DNA of 64,000 nucleotides, from the NCBI RefSeq assembly GCF_016827595.1, contig NZ_JAECMS010000002.1, positions 744,001 through 808,000 of the forward strand. Direction: 5' to 3'. This DNA comes from Luteirhabdus pelagi (GTDB taxonomy: Bacteria > Bacteroidota > Bacteroidia > Flavobacteriales > Flavobacteriaceae). This document shows positions 41,678 through 50,546 of this stretch, piece after piece (the first letter of the stretch is position 1; every line of letters begins with the position of its first letter). Both the position numbers and the translations under genes were made by a program. The notes below the pieces were generated by a model, which had not been told where the DNA came from, ran no database searches, and saw only the letters and a program-made list of their open reading frames with translations.

Positions 41678-43780
41678 TTATTTTTTACCGATTTTTCGCT
41701 TTAATAATTGCGCATTAATAGCTACTATAATAGTACTTAAGCTCATAAATACCGCACCAACCGCAGGACCTAAAACAAAACCTGAAGAATATAATACACC
41801 GGCTGCTAAAGGAATAGCCACGACATTATATCCTGTAGCCCAAATCAAATTCTGAATCATTTTATTGTAGGTGGCTTTCCCAAAGAGAATTAAATTGGCA
41901 ATATCCTGTGGATTACTGTTGACCAGAATAATATCGGCAGTTTCAGCTGCTACATCTGTACCTGAGCCTACTGCAATTCCTACATCGGCTTTTGCGAGAG
42001 CGGGCGCATCATTAACACCATCACCCGTCATAGCTACAAAATCACCTTTGTTCTGTAACTCTTCTACAATTTCAACTTTTTGATGTGGCAATACCTCGGC
42101 GTAGTAACCATCCAATCCAAGTTTTTCACTCACAGCCTTAGCGGTTTTTTCATTATCGCCAGTTGCCATTAGAACTTTAATGTTATTCTTTTTAAATATT
42201 TTGATTGCCTCGGCAGATTCCGGTCTTATTTCATCAGCAAGCGCAATGTAACCTGCCAGTTTCCCATCAATTAATACAAACACGACAGTTTCAGCGGCAT
42301 CACTATAAGCGTCTTTTGGGATGTCTATTTTTTCATCCCTTAAATAACCAGGACTAACCACTTTTACTTGCTTTCCTTCTACATTTGCCTCTACACCTTT
42401 ACCAGTGATCGCATTAAAGTTTTCAGGTTTTGGAATGGTTATGTTATCTTCTTTTACTTTTTTAATAATCCCAACAGCTATTGGATGTTCAGAACTTTGT
42501 TCCAATGCACTTGAAAGTCTTAAAATTTCCTCTGTTGAATAAGTCTCGTTAACAGACTCGATTCGAGTGACACCAAAATCACCTTTGGTTAGTGTTCCTG
42601 TTTTATCAAAAAGCAAAGCTGAAATTTTTCTGGACTCTTCAAACGCAGTTCTATTTCGAATAAGCAATCCATTTTGAGCAGATACTGCCGTAGAAATCGC
42701 AACCACCAATGGAATAGCAAGCCCTAATGCGTGTGGACAAGCAATAACCATAACGGTAACCATTCTTTCTAAAGCATAGACAAACGGAAAGCCTAAAATC
42801 AACCATACTGCTAATGTTCCAAAACCAATAGCCAAAGCGATATAGGTTAGCCATTTTGCAGCTCTATCTGAAAGGTTTTGCATTTTAGATTTAGTTTTTT
42901 GCGCTTCTTCAACCATTTTGATAACCTTGTTGAGATAGCTGTCTTTTCCAGTATGTTCAACTTTTACTTTTAAGGTGCTATTGCCATTTACCGAACCACC
43001 AATAACCTTATCGCCTTCATCTTTTTTTACAGGTTTAGATTCGCCTGTGAGCATAGATTCATTTAGGTAACTGGTTCCGTCTACTATTATTCCGTCAGCT
43101 GGAACTTTTTCACCTGGTTTTACCAAAATCACATCATCCTTCAGTAAATCTTCGAGAGGGATGTCTTCTATGGTGTCACCTTTTACTCTGTGCGCTTCTG
43201 CAGGCATCATACTTACCAGTAACTGCAAGGCTTTTGATGCACCTAACACACTTTTCATTTCTATCCAATGACCAAGCAACATTATGGCTATAAGTGTTGA
43301 TAGTTCCCAGAAAAAGTCTTCACCTCTTAAGCCAAATACAGTAGCTGTACTATAAAAATAAGCTACGGAAATTGCCATAGAAATCAAGGTCATCATTCCT
43401 GGTGCACCTTTTTTGACTTCAGACCAAAACCCTTTTAAAAATGGCCAACCACCATAAAAATATACAACAGTGGAAAGTGCAAAAAGGATGTATGGATTTC
43501 CTGGAAGTAAAAATTCATAACCAAAAAATTCTTGAATCATTGGTGAGAAGAACAATATGGGGATGGTAAGCACGAGTGTTACCCAAAACCGTTTTCTAAA
43601 GTCTGCAATCATCATTTTATGATGGTCGTGACCCATTTGACCGTGACCCGGATTGTGACCCGAATGGTCCCCACCTTTGTGGTTCATTTTAGAATGGTCT
43701 TCTTTTTTGTGTTTCATCTTCGAATGGTCCATTTTAGAATGGTCCATTTCTTCGTGATTGTGGTGTTCGTGATTTTCCAT
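41678..43780 (-). CDS. copB: CopB-type copper-translocating P1B ATPase (CPH motif)
   Basis: A protein of 700 residues. The N-terminus is a His/Met-rich stretch (repeated HSKM and GHDHHKM units, residues 1-60) in place of HMA domains. The core has TGES near 233, ACPHALGLAIPLV near 345 (CPH instead of CPC), DKTGTLTKG near 390, ATGDN near 530 and GDGVNDAPALA near 575. CPH is diagnostic of the P1B-3 group, which exports copper (Cu+ or Cu2+) or silver. The neighbouring upstream gene is a small conserved protein 18 bases away. Confidence 0.93.
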   Translation of the reverse strand: MENHEHHNHEEMDHSKMDHSKMKHKKEDHSKMNHKGGDHSGHNPGHGQMGHDHHKMMIADFRKRFWVTLVLTIPILFFSPMIQEFFGYEFLLPGNPYILFALSTVVYFYGGWPFLKGFWSEVKKGAPGMMTLISMAISVAYFYSTATVFGLRGEDFFWELSTLIAIMLLGHWIEMKSVLGASKALQLLVSMMPAEAHRVKGDTIEDIPLEDLLKDDVILVKPGEKVPADGIIVDGTSYLNESMLTGESKPVKKDEGDKVIGGSVNGNSTLKVKVEHTGKDSYLNKVIKMVEEAQKTKSKMQNLSDRAAKWLTYIALAIGFGTLAVWLILGFPFVYALERMVTVMVIACPHALGLAIPLVVAISTAVSAQNGLLIRNRTAFEESRKISALLFDKTGTLTKGDFGVTRIESVNETYSTEEILRLSSALEQSSEHPIAVGIIKKVKEDNITIPKPENFNAITGKGVEANVEGKQVKVVSPGYLRDEKIDIPKDAYSDAAETVVFVLIDGKLAGYIALADEIRPESAEAIKIFKKNNIKVLMATGDNEKTAKAVSEKLGLDGYYAEVLPHQKVEIVEELQNKGDFVAMTGDGVNDAPALAKADVGIAVGSGTDVAAETADIILVNSNPQDIANLILFGKATYNKMIQNLIWATGYNVVAIPLAAGVLYSSGFVLGPAVGAVFMSLSTIIVAINAQLLKRKIGKK

Positions 43781-43798
43781 TATTGTCTTGTTTAAGTG

Positions 43799-44092
43799 TT
43801 ATCGTAATTTTTTTCTCATAGCTTCCGAAATGTTTTCGGCATAGACGCCATAGGCATCTACCAAAAGTCCTTTAATCCCATTTTTTGATGAAATAGCATA
43901 AAGCACACTGTTATCGTCGGTACTGCTCATACCCTCAAAACGATGCATCTCGTCAACATTAAAATCTTCTGGGTGTATTTCAATTTTTAGTGAGGCACAC
44001 TCCAAACATTCTGGTTTTAGGTTAAAATCATATGTATAGCCTTTTCCCTGTAAATCGTTTATTGCTTCTGAAAGTGTGTCGTAGTTGTTCAT
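43799..44092 (-). CDS. Small conserved protein, often mislabelled PRPP synthetase
   Basis: A protein of 97 residues beginning NNYDTLSEAINDLQGKGYTYDFN, with a CLECASLKIEIHPEDF segment and a C-terminal half that ends YGVYAENISEAMRKKLR. It resembles small Bacteroidota proteins that carry the name phosphoribosylpyrophosphate synthetase, but it has no PRPP-binding loop and is too small for an enzyme of that type. The CxxC could bind a metal. Function unknown; conserved next to copper export and nucleotide genes. Confidence 0.75.
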   Translation of the reverse strand: MNNYDTLSEAINDLQGKGYTYDFNLKPECLECASLKIEIHPEDFNVDEMHRFEGMSSTDDNSVLYAISSKNGIKGLLVDAYGVYAENISEAMRKKLR

Positions 44093-44099
44093 TTTCGTT

Positions 44100-44744
44100 C
44101 TATTTATAAGTCATTGTAAAATAACTATTATCTTCTTCTGTAAATTTCTGAAAGGTCAATAAACCATTCCCGTTTAATTTTTCGTTGACGGTATAGTTGA
44201 GTTGCTTAATGCGAATGCCCCACGCATAGGCCTTAATGTTAATTTTTGAATTAATATTATTTTCGCTATTATTAAATTTTCGGTCGTAAATTTTTATGGT
44301 ACTTTTTGAGCCAAAAAAATTCAACAAGCCCGAATCAAAACTCATTTCCAATTCTATATCTTCAAGGTTGTCCAAATCGTAGAGCTCTTTAAATTTTTTA
44401 GAGGTGGTATTAATTTCGGTCTCCTTTGATTTTGGGTTTGAAAACGGAAAAGCCATTACCATTACACTTGCCTCATCAGGCTTACAGCGATAGGTTGTGG
44501 TGTATTTATCGGTCGATTTTTTGTCTTTATCAAACAATTCCGTAACCACCTTAATTTCATAGTATCCATTTTTCTCTATTGTTTTACCAGCTTCAAAAGT
44601 TTGTTTATTGAGAAAAGCACCTTTTTCATCAAAATTCTCACGAATGACCAATCTGCCTGAAATCTGCCCAATAAGCATTTCAGTTTGTCCAGTCATTGTG
44701 ATGCTGAATAAAATAATCAGTACTATGAAGATTCGACTTCTCAT
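44100..44744 (-). CDS. Secreted hypothetical protein
   Basis: A protein of 214 residues with a signal peptide (IFIVLIILFSITMTGQ) and a beta-rich mature part. No lipobox and no recognised domain. It overlaps the PRPP synthetase-like gene by four bases, so it is co-translated with it. Probably periplasmic or exported. Confidence 0.7.
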   Translation of the reverse strand: MRSRIFIVLIILFSITMTGQTEMLIGQISGRLVIRENFDEKGAFLNKQTFEAGKTIEKNGYYEIKVVTELFDKDKKSTDKYTTTYRCKPDEASVMVMAFPFSNPKSKETEINTTSKKFKELYDLDNLEDIELEMSFDSGLLNFFGSKSTIKIYDRKFNNSENNINSKINIKAYAWGIRIKQLNYTVNEKLNGNGLLTFQKFTEEDNSYFTMTYK

Positions 44745-45634
44745 ATATGGCGCATTAATTTCTTTACCTCTTTTGCCAGTATATCGCTTAAATCTATGCC
44801 ATTGGACGGATGCGGAATGGTATTGCAGGTCACTATCTTTTCTACTCCGGAATCCAACAAATCTTGATAGGCATTACCTGAAAAAACGGCGTGAATACCA
44901 ACACATATAGGTGGTCTCATCCCTGCTTTTTTCAAATGCACCACGGTTTCAATCATCGTTCGCGCCGTAGAAATAATATCATCTACCAAAATAGGTGTAG
45001 CATCTTTATATTTATCCACATCGGGGACAGAGACTTCTACATCACGGTCACCGTGACGCACCTTTTGTAATACTGTAAATGGTGCTCCTGCATTTTTGGC
45101 GACTTCTGAAACCCATTGTTCACTTTCAGAATCGGGACCGATAAGTACTGGGTTTTCGATGTTTTCCTTTATCCAATCTGAAATAGCATCGGCAGCGTGA
45201 ATTACTTTATTTGGAATTTGATACACTTCTCCTAATGAACTAATTCTGTGTAAGTGAGGGTCAACCGTGGTAATGCTATCGGCAAAACCTGAAATCAATT
45301 TTCCGAAGAAACCAGAAGTTACCCCTTCGCCTTCATTAAATACTTTGTCCTGCCTCATATATGCCAAATAGGGCGCTACCAAACAGGTGCACATTGCCCC
45401 TAATGATTTGGCAGTATGACTTAAAAAATAAAGGGGCAATAGTTTTTCGTCTGGTTCGTGCAAGGTGCATACCAGTACCACACATTTATCTTTAACATCA
45501 GATAAGATGCGTGTGTACGATTCCCCGTCAGGGAATTTACGCAAAATGGCTTTGCCCACTTCAGCATCCATTTTTGTAGCCATTAGTTCTGTGAGTTCTT
45601 CATTTCCGGGAAGACAGAATAATATTGTTTTCAT
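44741..45634 (-). CDS. Ribose-phosphate pyrophosphokinase-like protein
   Basis: A protein of 297 residues with two phosphoribosyltransferase-type lobes. DPHLHRISSLGEVYQIPN (middle) and the PRPP-binding loop VDDIISTARTM (residues ~213-223) fit the PRPP synthetase fold. True bacterial Prs proteins are about 310-320 residues and have FSGxKxxxLAxxIA at the N-terminus; here this is CLPGNEELTELMATKM, so it is a divergent relative. It is next to an AMP phosphorylase-like gene, suggesting linked ribose-phosphate salvage. Confidence 0.82.
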   Translation of the reverse strand: MKTILFCLPGNEELTELMATKMDAEVGKAILRKFPDGESYTRILSDVKDKCVVLVCTLHEPDEKLLPLYFLSHTAKSLGAMCTCLVAPYLAYMRQDKVFNEGEGVTSGFFGKLISGFADSITTVDPHLHRISSLGEVYQIPNKVIHAADAISDWIKENIENPVLIGPDSESEQWVSEVAKNAGAPFTVLQKVRHGDRDVEVSVPDVDKYKDATPILVDDIISTARTMIETVVHLKKAGMRPPICVGIHAVFSGNAYQDLLDSGVEKIVTCNTIPHPSNGIDLSDILAKEVKKLMRHI

Positions 45635-45640
45635 AGTTTT

Positions 45641-47143
45641 TTAAATTATAGTTATGATGTCATTATGGTTGTTTTTATATTCCAGAGCATAGTTGAGTTC
45701 GCCTTTGGATTCAGCATATATGGTATATAACAATTGGTCTATTTCGATTTTTTCATTTAAATGGACATTCAAAAGAATCCCTGCCGATTTAGACTGCGGT
45801 GCGCCGGAAAGCTTGGCAAGTTTTGCGATTTTTCGGTTATCAATTCGTTGCAAAACGCCTGACTTTTCAGCTTTAATTTCAATTTTATAAGGTGCTAAAA
45901 CTGGTTTTGAAAATTGACCTTGCGCCTTACAAATGGCTATGAATTTTTCATATGCTTTTCCAGATTTGAGAATTTCACGTGCGGTTTCCAGTCCCTTTCC
46001 TTTTTCTACTTTTCCAGAAAGTTCTAATAGTTCAGTAGCTAAAAGCAATGCTCTTTCTGTTAAGTCTTTAGGTGCATATTCCTCATTTTTCAAAACTTTT
46101 AATATATCTATGGCTTCTAATGTTGGACCGATACCCCTTCCAACAGGCTGCGTGCCATCCGTAACTACAACTTTTACATTCAACCCAACAGCAGTTCCAA
46201 CAGTTTCCATATGATTTTTTAGTTTTTCTGCCATTTCGGTACTGCGAACCTTGGCGGTTTCTCCCACGGGAATATCAATGACCACGTGAGTGGAACCAGC
46301 TGCTGCTTTTTTAGAGAGTACCGAAGCAATGAGCTGCCCTTCACTATCAATATCCAAGGCTTTTTCAATTTTGATGAGCACATCATCCGCAGGACTTAAT
46401 TGGGCTGTTCCGCCCCAAACAAAACAACCGCCTTCTTTTTCTACCACGGTCTTTATTTCTTCTAAAGAAAGCGTCACATTAGTCAGTACTTCCATAGTAT
46501 CCGCTGTGCCTGCTGGCGAAGTGATGGCGCGTGAGGATGTTTTAGGCATTGTAAGTCCATACGCAGCGACAATAGCAACCACTAATGGGGTGGTTCTATT
46601 TCCAGGCAATCCGCCAATGCAATGTTTATCGACCACGATATCCTTGTTCCAGTTCAGTTGCTTTCCGGAAGCAATCATTGCTTTAGTAAGGTCACTTATT
46701 TCATCAATATCCATTCGGTCGCCAGCACAGGCAGTAATAAATGCCGAAAGGTGGATGTTGGAATAATCGCCTTCCACGATATCGGTTATGATGTTGTTAT
46801 AGGCCTTATAATCCAGTTTTTTGTTATAGATTTTTGCCCTAACGTGGCTTAATGATTCTATAGGTTCTAAATGGGAAACATATAATGTATCGTTTTGGGA
46901 CACATTGAGTTTTTTCGCAGCAGCATCTGATAGTCCGATTTCATTGGGCAACAGGATATCAGAATTCAAAACATTAAGACTTGCCACGATTGATGTACTT
47001 GCGTTGGATATTCTTATTCGGGTAAGTGCCTCAAACCCTTCTGAAATACAAACGTGGCAATCTTCGCGCATATACACTACATTCTCGTTTTGGGTATAGA
47101 TGCCGAGGTGTTTGTATTTTAATATGTTTGAGTGTGTGTCCAT
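45641..47143 (-). CDS. AMP phosphorylase/thymidine phosphorylase-family protein
   Basis: A protein of 500 residues, the length of archaeal AMP phosphorylases (DeoA-like with an extra N-terminal domain). Motifs KHCIGGLPGNRTTPLVV and KTSSRAITSPAGTADTMEVL mark the phosphate/nucleoside-binding site. AMP phosphorylase converts AMP and phosphate to adenine and ribose 1,5-bisphosphate. It is seven bases from the PRPP synthetase-like gene. No RuBisCO or ribose-1,5-bisphosphate isomerase is visible, so the fate of the product is open. Confidence 0.85.
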   Translation of the reverse strand: MDTHSNILKYKHLGIYTQNENVVYMREDCHVCISEGFEALTRIRISNASTSIVASLNVLNSDILLPNEIGLSDAAAKKLNVSQNDTLYVSHLEPIESLSHVRAKIYNKKLDYKAYNNIITDIVEGDYSNIHLSAFITACAGDRMDIDEISDLTKAMIASGKQLNWNKDIVVDKHCIGGLPGNRTTPLVVAIVAAYGLTMPKTSSRAITSPAGTADTMEVLTNVTLSLEEIKTVVEKEGGCFVWGGTAQLSPADDVLIKIEKALDIDSEGQLIASVLSKKAAAGSTHVVIDIPVGETAKVRSTEMAEKLKNHMETVGTAVGLNVKVVVTDGTQPVGRGIGPTLEAIDILKVLKNEEYAPKDLTERALLLATELLELSGKVEKGKGLETAREILKSGKAYEKFIAICKAQGQFSKPVLAPYKIEIKAEKSGVLQRIDNRKIAKLAKLSGAPQSKSAGILLNVHLNEKIEIDQLLYTIYAESKGELNYALEYKNNHNDIITII

Positions 47144-47164
47144 ATTTTTTTTGATTGTTGTGAT

Positions 47165-48541
47165 TTATTCTATTTCTTCGATGGTGTATAATTGCGGAAT
47201 TTCTGCATCCCACCCATAAGTTTCCTTGATGCCTTTTTGCAATGCCTCTGCACTCTCTTTTTCACCGTGTACAATGAAAATACGTTCAGGTTTGTTTTTT
47301 ATATTGTCCATCCAGTCCATAAGCTCTGCGTGGTCTGCGTGTGCCGAAAGCCCTTCAATTTCCGCGACCTGCATTTTAAACGGCACCCATTTTCCATATA
47401 CTTTTAGTTCTTTTTCACCTTCCAATAATTTTCTGCCACGAGTGCCTTCAGCTTGATAGCCTACAAAAAGTAAGGTGTTATTTGGATTTTGTGCCTGTGT
47501 TTCAAGATAGTTTAGCATTCTTCCGCCTGTGAGCATTCCGCTTCCTGCAATCACGATTTTGGGTTTGTTATCTGTTCTTAATTCCATTGTTTCACGATAG
47601 CTGCTAACAACCGTAAAGTGCGAGCACATTTCGTCACATTCATTGTCTTCCAATCTGTGCCAATCCCGAGTTCTATGAAACAGTTCCAATACGTTGGCAC
47701 CCATCGGACTGTCCATAATCATTTGTACTCTGGGGATTTTCTTTTCTTTCAATAATTTCCAAAAGATGAGCATCATTAGCTGGGCACGTTCTACCGAAAA
47801 GCTTGGGACAAATAAGCTACCATCTCTGTTGATGGTATCATTTACTAATTTTTCAATATGTGGAAGTGCTTCTATTTCATCGGGATGAAACCTTCCACCA
47901 TAAGTGGATTCAATGAAAAGCACATCCGCTTTTTTTGGTTTAAGGGGTGGATAGAGCAATAAATCATTGGTTCTACCAATGTCTCCTGAAAAGACAAAAC
48001 GTTTTCCGTGCACATCCAACTCAATATAGGTTGCACCCAGAATATGTCCGTTGTATTGGAAGCGAGCCCTAATACCATCAAATAACAGAATCCATTGTGA
48101 TTGTGGAATTCCTTTAAAGTGTGGGATAGTTTTTTCTACATCCTTTAAATCGTATAATGGTTCTGCGGGACTATGTTTGGAATAGCCTTCCTTATTGGCA
48201 CGTTCGGCTTCTTGCTCCTGTATTTTTGCACTATCATTCAAAATGATTTTTGCAATGTCCAAAGTAGGATTCGTACCATAAATGGGACCATTGAAGCCTT
48301 GTTTTACCAATCTGGGCAGATAACCTGTATGGTCCATATGACCGTGGGTAAGCAAAACAGCATCAATATCACCTACATTAACAGGTGGGTACTCCCAGTT
48401 TTTAAGGCGTAATTCCTTTAACCCTTGGAAGAGGCCACAGTCTATAAGTATCTTTCTATCTCCTGTATCCACCAAATATTTTGAGCCAGTCACGGTGCCT
48501 GCCGCTCCCAAAAAGTGGATGTTTATTTTTTTGTTTTTCAT
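47165..48541 (-). CDS. Metallo-beta-lactamase/beta-CASP RNase-like protein
   Basis: A protein of 458 residues, starting at ATG 48541 (an upstream in-frame ATG overlaps the previous gene and is not needed). It has LLTHGHMDHTGYLPRLV (HxHxDH), FSGDIGR, the beta-CASP segment IAGSGMLTGGRML, and GLSAHADHAELMDWM before the C-terminal VHGEKE. These are CPSF73/RNase-J-relative zinc nucleases that process RNA. Role here is unknown, perhaps RNA turnover coupled to AMP salvage by the next genes. Confidence 0.9.
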   Translation of the reverse strand: MKNKKINIHFLGAAGTVTGSKYLVDTGDRKILIDCGLFQGLKELRLKNWEYPPVNVGDIDAVLLTHGHMDHTGYLPRLVKQGFNGPIYGTNPTLDIAKIILNDSAKIQEQEAERANKEGYSKHSPAEPLYDLKDVEKTIPHFKGIPQSQWILLFDGIRARFQYNGHILGATYIELDVHGKRFVFSGDIGRTNDLLLYPPLKPKKADVLFIESTYGGRFHPDEIEALPHIEKLVNDTINRDGSLFVPSFSVERAQLMMLIFWKLLKEKKIPRVQMIMDSPMGANVLELFHRTRDWHRLEDNECDEMCSHFTVVSSYRETMELRTDNKPKIVIAGSGMLTGGRMLNYLETQAQNPNNTLLFVGYQAEGTRGRKLLEGEKELKVYGKWVPFKMQVAEIEGLSAHADHAELMDWMDNIKNKPERIFIVHGEKESAEALQKGIKETYGWDAEIPQLYTIEEIE

Positions 48542-48555
48542 CGTTATAGTATTTA

Positions 48556-48810
48556 TTAATGTCCACCACAACAGGAAGGCGTATTTCCTTTGTCTTGGTT
48601 CGATTTGCTCAATTCCGCTATTTCGTTATATAGATTGCGGGAATCCTCTTTTATTACGAGTGCCAACTTCTTTACGGATTTAGGCTCGAAGTGTACCATA
48701 CCCAATAATATTTCGAGGGCTTCTTCAAGTAGTTTAGAATCATCTTCCAATGCTTGGTAAAATGGCTCTAAATCTATACGGTTCTGTTCTTTCAGTTCTT
48801 CTGTTTTCAT
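48556..48810 (-). CDS. Small helical protein with Cys-Cys-Gly-Gly-His tail
   Basis: A protein of 84 residues, mostly acidic helix, ending SCCGGH, which may bind a metal. Spacing to the beta-CASP gene is 14 bases. No family recognised. The conserved-looking end and the operon position support a real gene. Confidence 0.6.
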   Translation of the reverse strand: MKTEELKEQNRIDLEPFYQALEDDSKLLEEALEILLGMVHFEPKSVKKLALVIKEDSRNLYNEIAELSKSNQDKGNTPSCCGGH

Positions 48811-48848
48811 TTGTCCTATTTATTTAGATTAAAAATTTAAGTAGTGCT

Positions 48849-49691
48849 CTAATGAATTCCACATAATTCTCTTGAATCTTCGAGAACCTTTTTGTGTCTT
48901 TTTTTATCAATTCCTATTTTTTCCAAGAGCTTCGGACTTTCGTGAAGCTCTTTACAGAGTACGATGCCTTCATCTAATAATTTTGTTTTTTCAGCTTTAG
49001 TAAGCGTTGTTAAAGCGGTTAAGGGATGTAGCCCAGATTTATCTATTCTGTCCTTGAGACCATTTCCTCTTGGATAATCCCAACTGCTTAAAAGCATTCC
49101 AACACATTTCCCGTACTGAATGGCATCGGTTGTGAAACGCGTATTGGTGTACACAGCTCCTTTATGAAGTTTAGCCTCGTGACCTTTTTGGTGTTCCCAT
49201 TGCTTTTCTACGTCCAAAAACCGTGAATGGATATATAATGGGATTTTTACATTACAAAACCTGCCTTGGTCGCTATGGTATTTGCATTCAATCATATAGT
49301 GTTTGTTTTCTTTTTGGGCGATAACATCAACTTCGTGCTGTACACAATTACCTTGAACAATAACTCCCACCTTTGTGCTAAAGCCTTCCATCTCTAAAAT
49401 CTTACCGACAAATTTTTCAAAAGGAAATCCTGATGGCCCTAATTCCATTATCGCTTTTTTTAGCTTGTATTTTGAGGCACTTACGCGAGATTTACGCTTA
49501 AGCATTTTAAATGCCATCTGATAGATTTTTTTTGTGGTAATTCCATCATAGAGTTGGCCTTCGACTTGTTCAACTATTTGCTGAATTAATTCTTCGCTCG
49601 CTTGTGAACGCCTTAAGGAATTGATAAGCTTATCTACATCAAAGGCTACCACATCACCAGAATACTTCACTATGTTGATTGGATTTTTCAT
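48849..49691 (-). CDS. ATP-cone plus Mrr-like restriction-endonuclease domain protein
   Basis: A protein of 280 residues. Residues 1-90 form an ATP-cone (IVKYSGDVVAFDVDKLINSLRR...), the nucleotide-sensing domain normally found in ribonucleotide reductase and NrdR. Residues ~95-200 form a PD-(D/E)XK endonuclease domain with HEVDVIAQKENKHYMIECKY (D...ExK) and a QKGHEAKL segment. A helical C-terminal region follows (KLLEKIGIDKKRHKKVL). It overlaps the universal stress protein gene by four bases. Possibly a nuclease gated by ATP/dATP. Confidence 0.82.
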   Translation of the reverse strand: MKNPINIVKYSGDVVAFDVDKLINSLRRSQASEELIQQIVEQVEGQLYDGITTKKIYQMAFKMLKRKSRVSASKYKLKKAIMELGPSGFPFEKFVGKILEMEGFSTKVGVIVQGNCVQHEVDVIAQKENKHYMIECKYHSDQGRFCNVKIPLYIHSRFLDVEKQWEHQKGHEAKLHKGAVYTNTRFTTDAIQYGKCVGMLLSSWDYPRGNGLKDRIDKSGLHPLTALTTLTKAEKTKLLDEGIVLCKELHESPKLLEKIGIDKKRHKKVLEDSRELCGIH

Positions 49692-50524
49692 TTTTTAATA
49701 TGTATGGTCATTACTGGAAGCACGGAATGATTTGTAACGCCTTCGGCAATACTTTTTGAAAATAGGCTCAAAAATCCCGTTTTTCCGTGAGTGCTCATTG
49801 CAATTAAATCTGCGGGCTGATGTTTTAAAAATGTATTGATGCCTGCTTCTACGGAAGACTCATTATGGACGCTCATTGAGAAGTTTTTTAGATTGGGGAA
49901 TTTTTCAAGAAATTCCTTTACAGGATTTAAACCAAGCTCTATGCTATTAAAGTCAGTTTCTGTGTTTACTCGTAACAAATGGATTTTAGCATCGCATTTT
50001 TTGGCTATTGACAATACTTCTTGAAATGGATGCGTGACATCCTCTTCAAAAGAAGAAACAAATAGAATGTCCTTGAAGGGAAATGTGACATCCTCTTCTT
50101 TGACAACGATAATGGGCGCATTGGCTTTTCGAACTATTTTTTCAACATTACTGCCAGTAATTTCCCTAATGACACCTTTGGTTCCACTGCTGCCGGTAAC
50201 GATGAAATCGTGATGGAAATGACCAGAATGTTCTAAAATATCTTTCTGTCCCGAATCAAATTGAAGAAAAGTTCGACATTTAAGACCTTCGTGCTCAGCC
50301 TTTTTTTCCAGTTCCCGCAATTTTGATTTAACGACTCCAATTTCCTTTAAAGTTTCGGGATACCTTTTTTCTTTTTGTTTATCCAGTTTTACCCAATCAA
50401 CAGGGGTAGTCATTTGATGTAAAAAGTGTATCTCTGCATCGTATAGTTTGGCTATTTCGATACCAAGATTTGCTGCTTTAGTGCAGTTTTTCGAGAAATC
50501 GGTAGGTACGAGTATGTTTTTCAT
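49688..50524 (-). CDS. Universal stress protein (UspA family, two-domain)
   Basis: A protein of 278 residues from ATG 50524. The first UspA domain begins MKNILVPTDFSKNCTKAANLG and contains FIVTGSSGTKGVIREITGSN (ATP-binding GxxG pattern). The second half (PFKDILFVSSFEEDVTHPF ... AMSTHGKTGFLSLFSKSIAEG) repeats the fold. Tandem Usp proteins respond to starvation, hypoxia and other stress. Context supports a survival role. Confidence 0.9.
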   Translation of the reverse strand: MKNILVPTDFSKNCTKAANLGIEIAKLYDAEIHFLHQMTTPVDWVKLDKQKEKRYPETLKEIGVVKSKLRELEKKAEHEGLKCRTFLQFDSGQKDILEHSGHFHHDFIVTGSSGTKGVIREITGSNVEKIVRKANAPIIVVKEEDVTFPFKDILFVSSFEEDVTHPFQEVLSIAKKCDAKIHLLRVNTETDFNSIELGLNPVKEFLEKFPNLKNFSMSVHNESSVEAGINTFLKHQPADLIAMSTHGKTGFLSLFSKSIAEGVTNHSVLPVMTIHIKK

Positions 50525-50546
50525 AATTTTAGTTTTATTGTTTTTC

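Noticed and set aside
43799-44092. Annotation as phosphoribosylpyrophosphate synthetase
   Set aside because: Only 97 residues with no PRPP loop; the real PRPP synthetase-like gene is at 44741.
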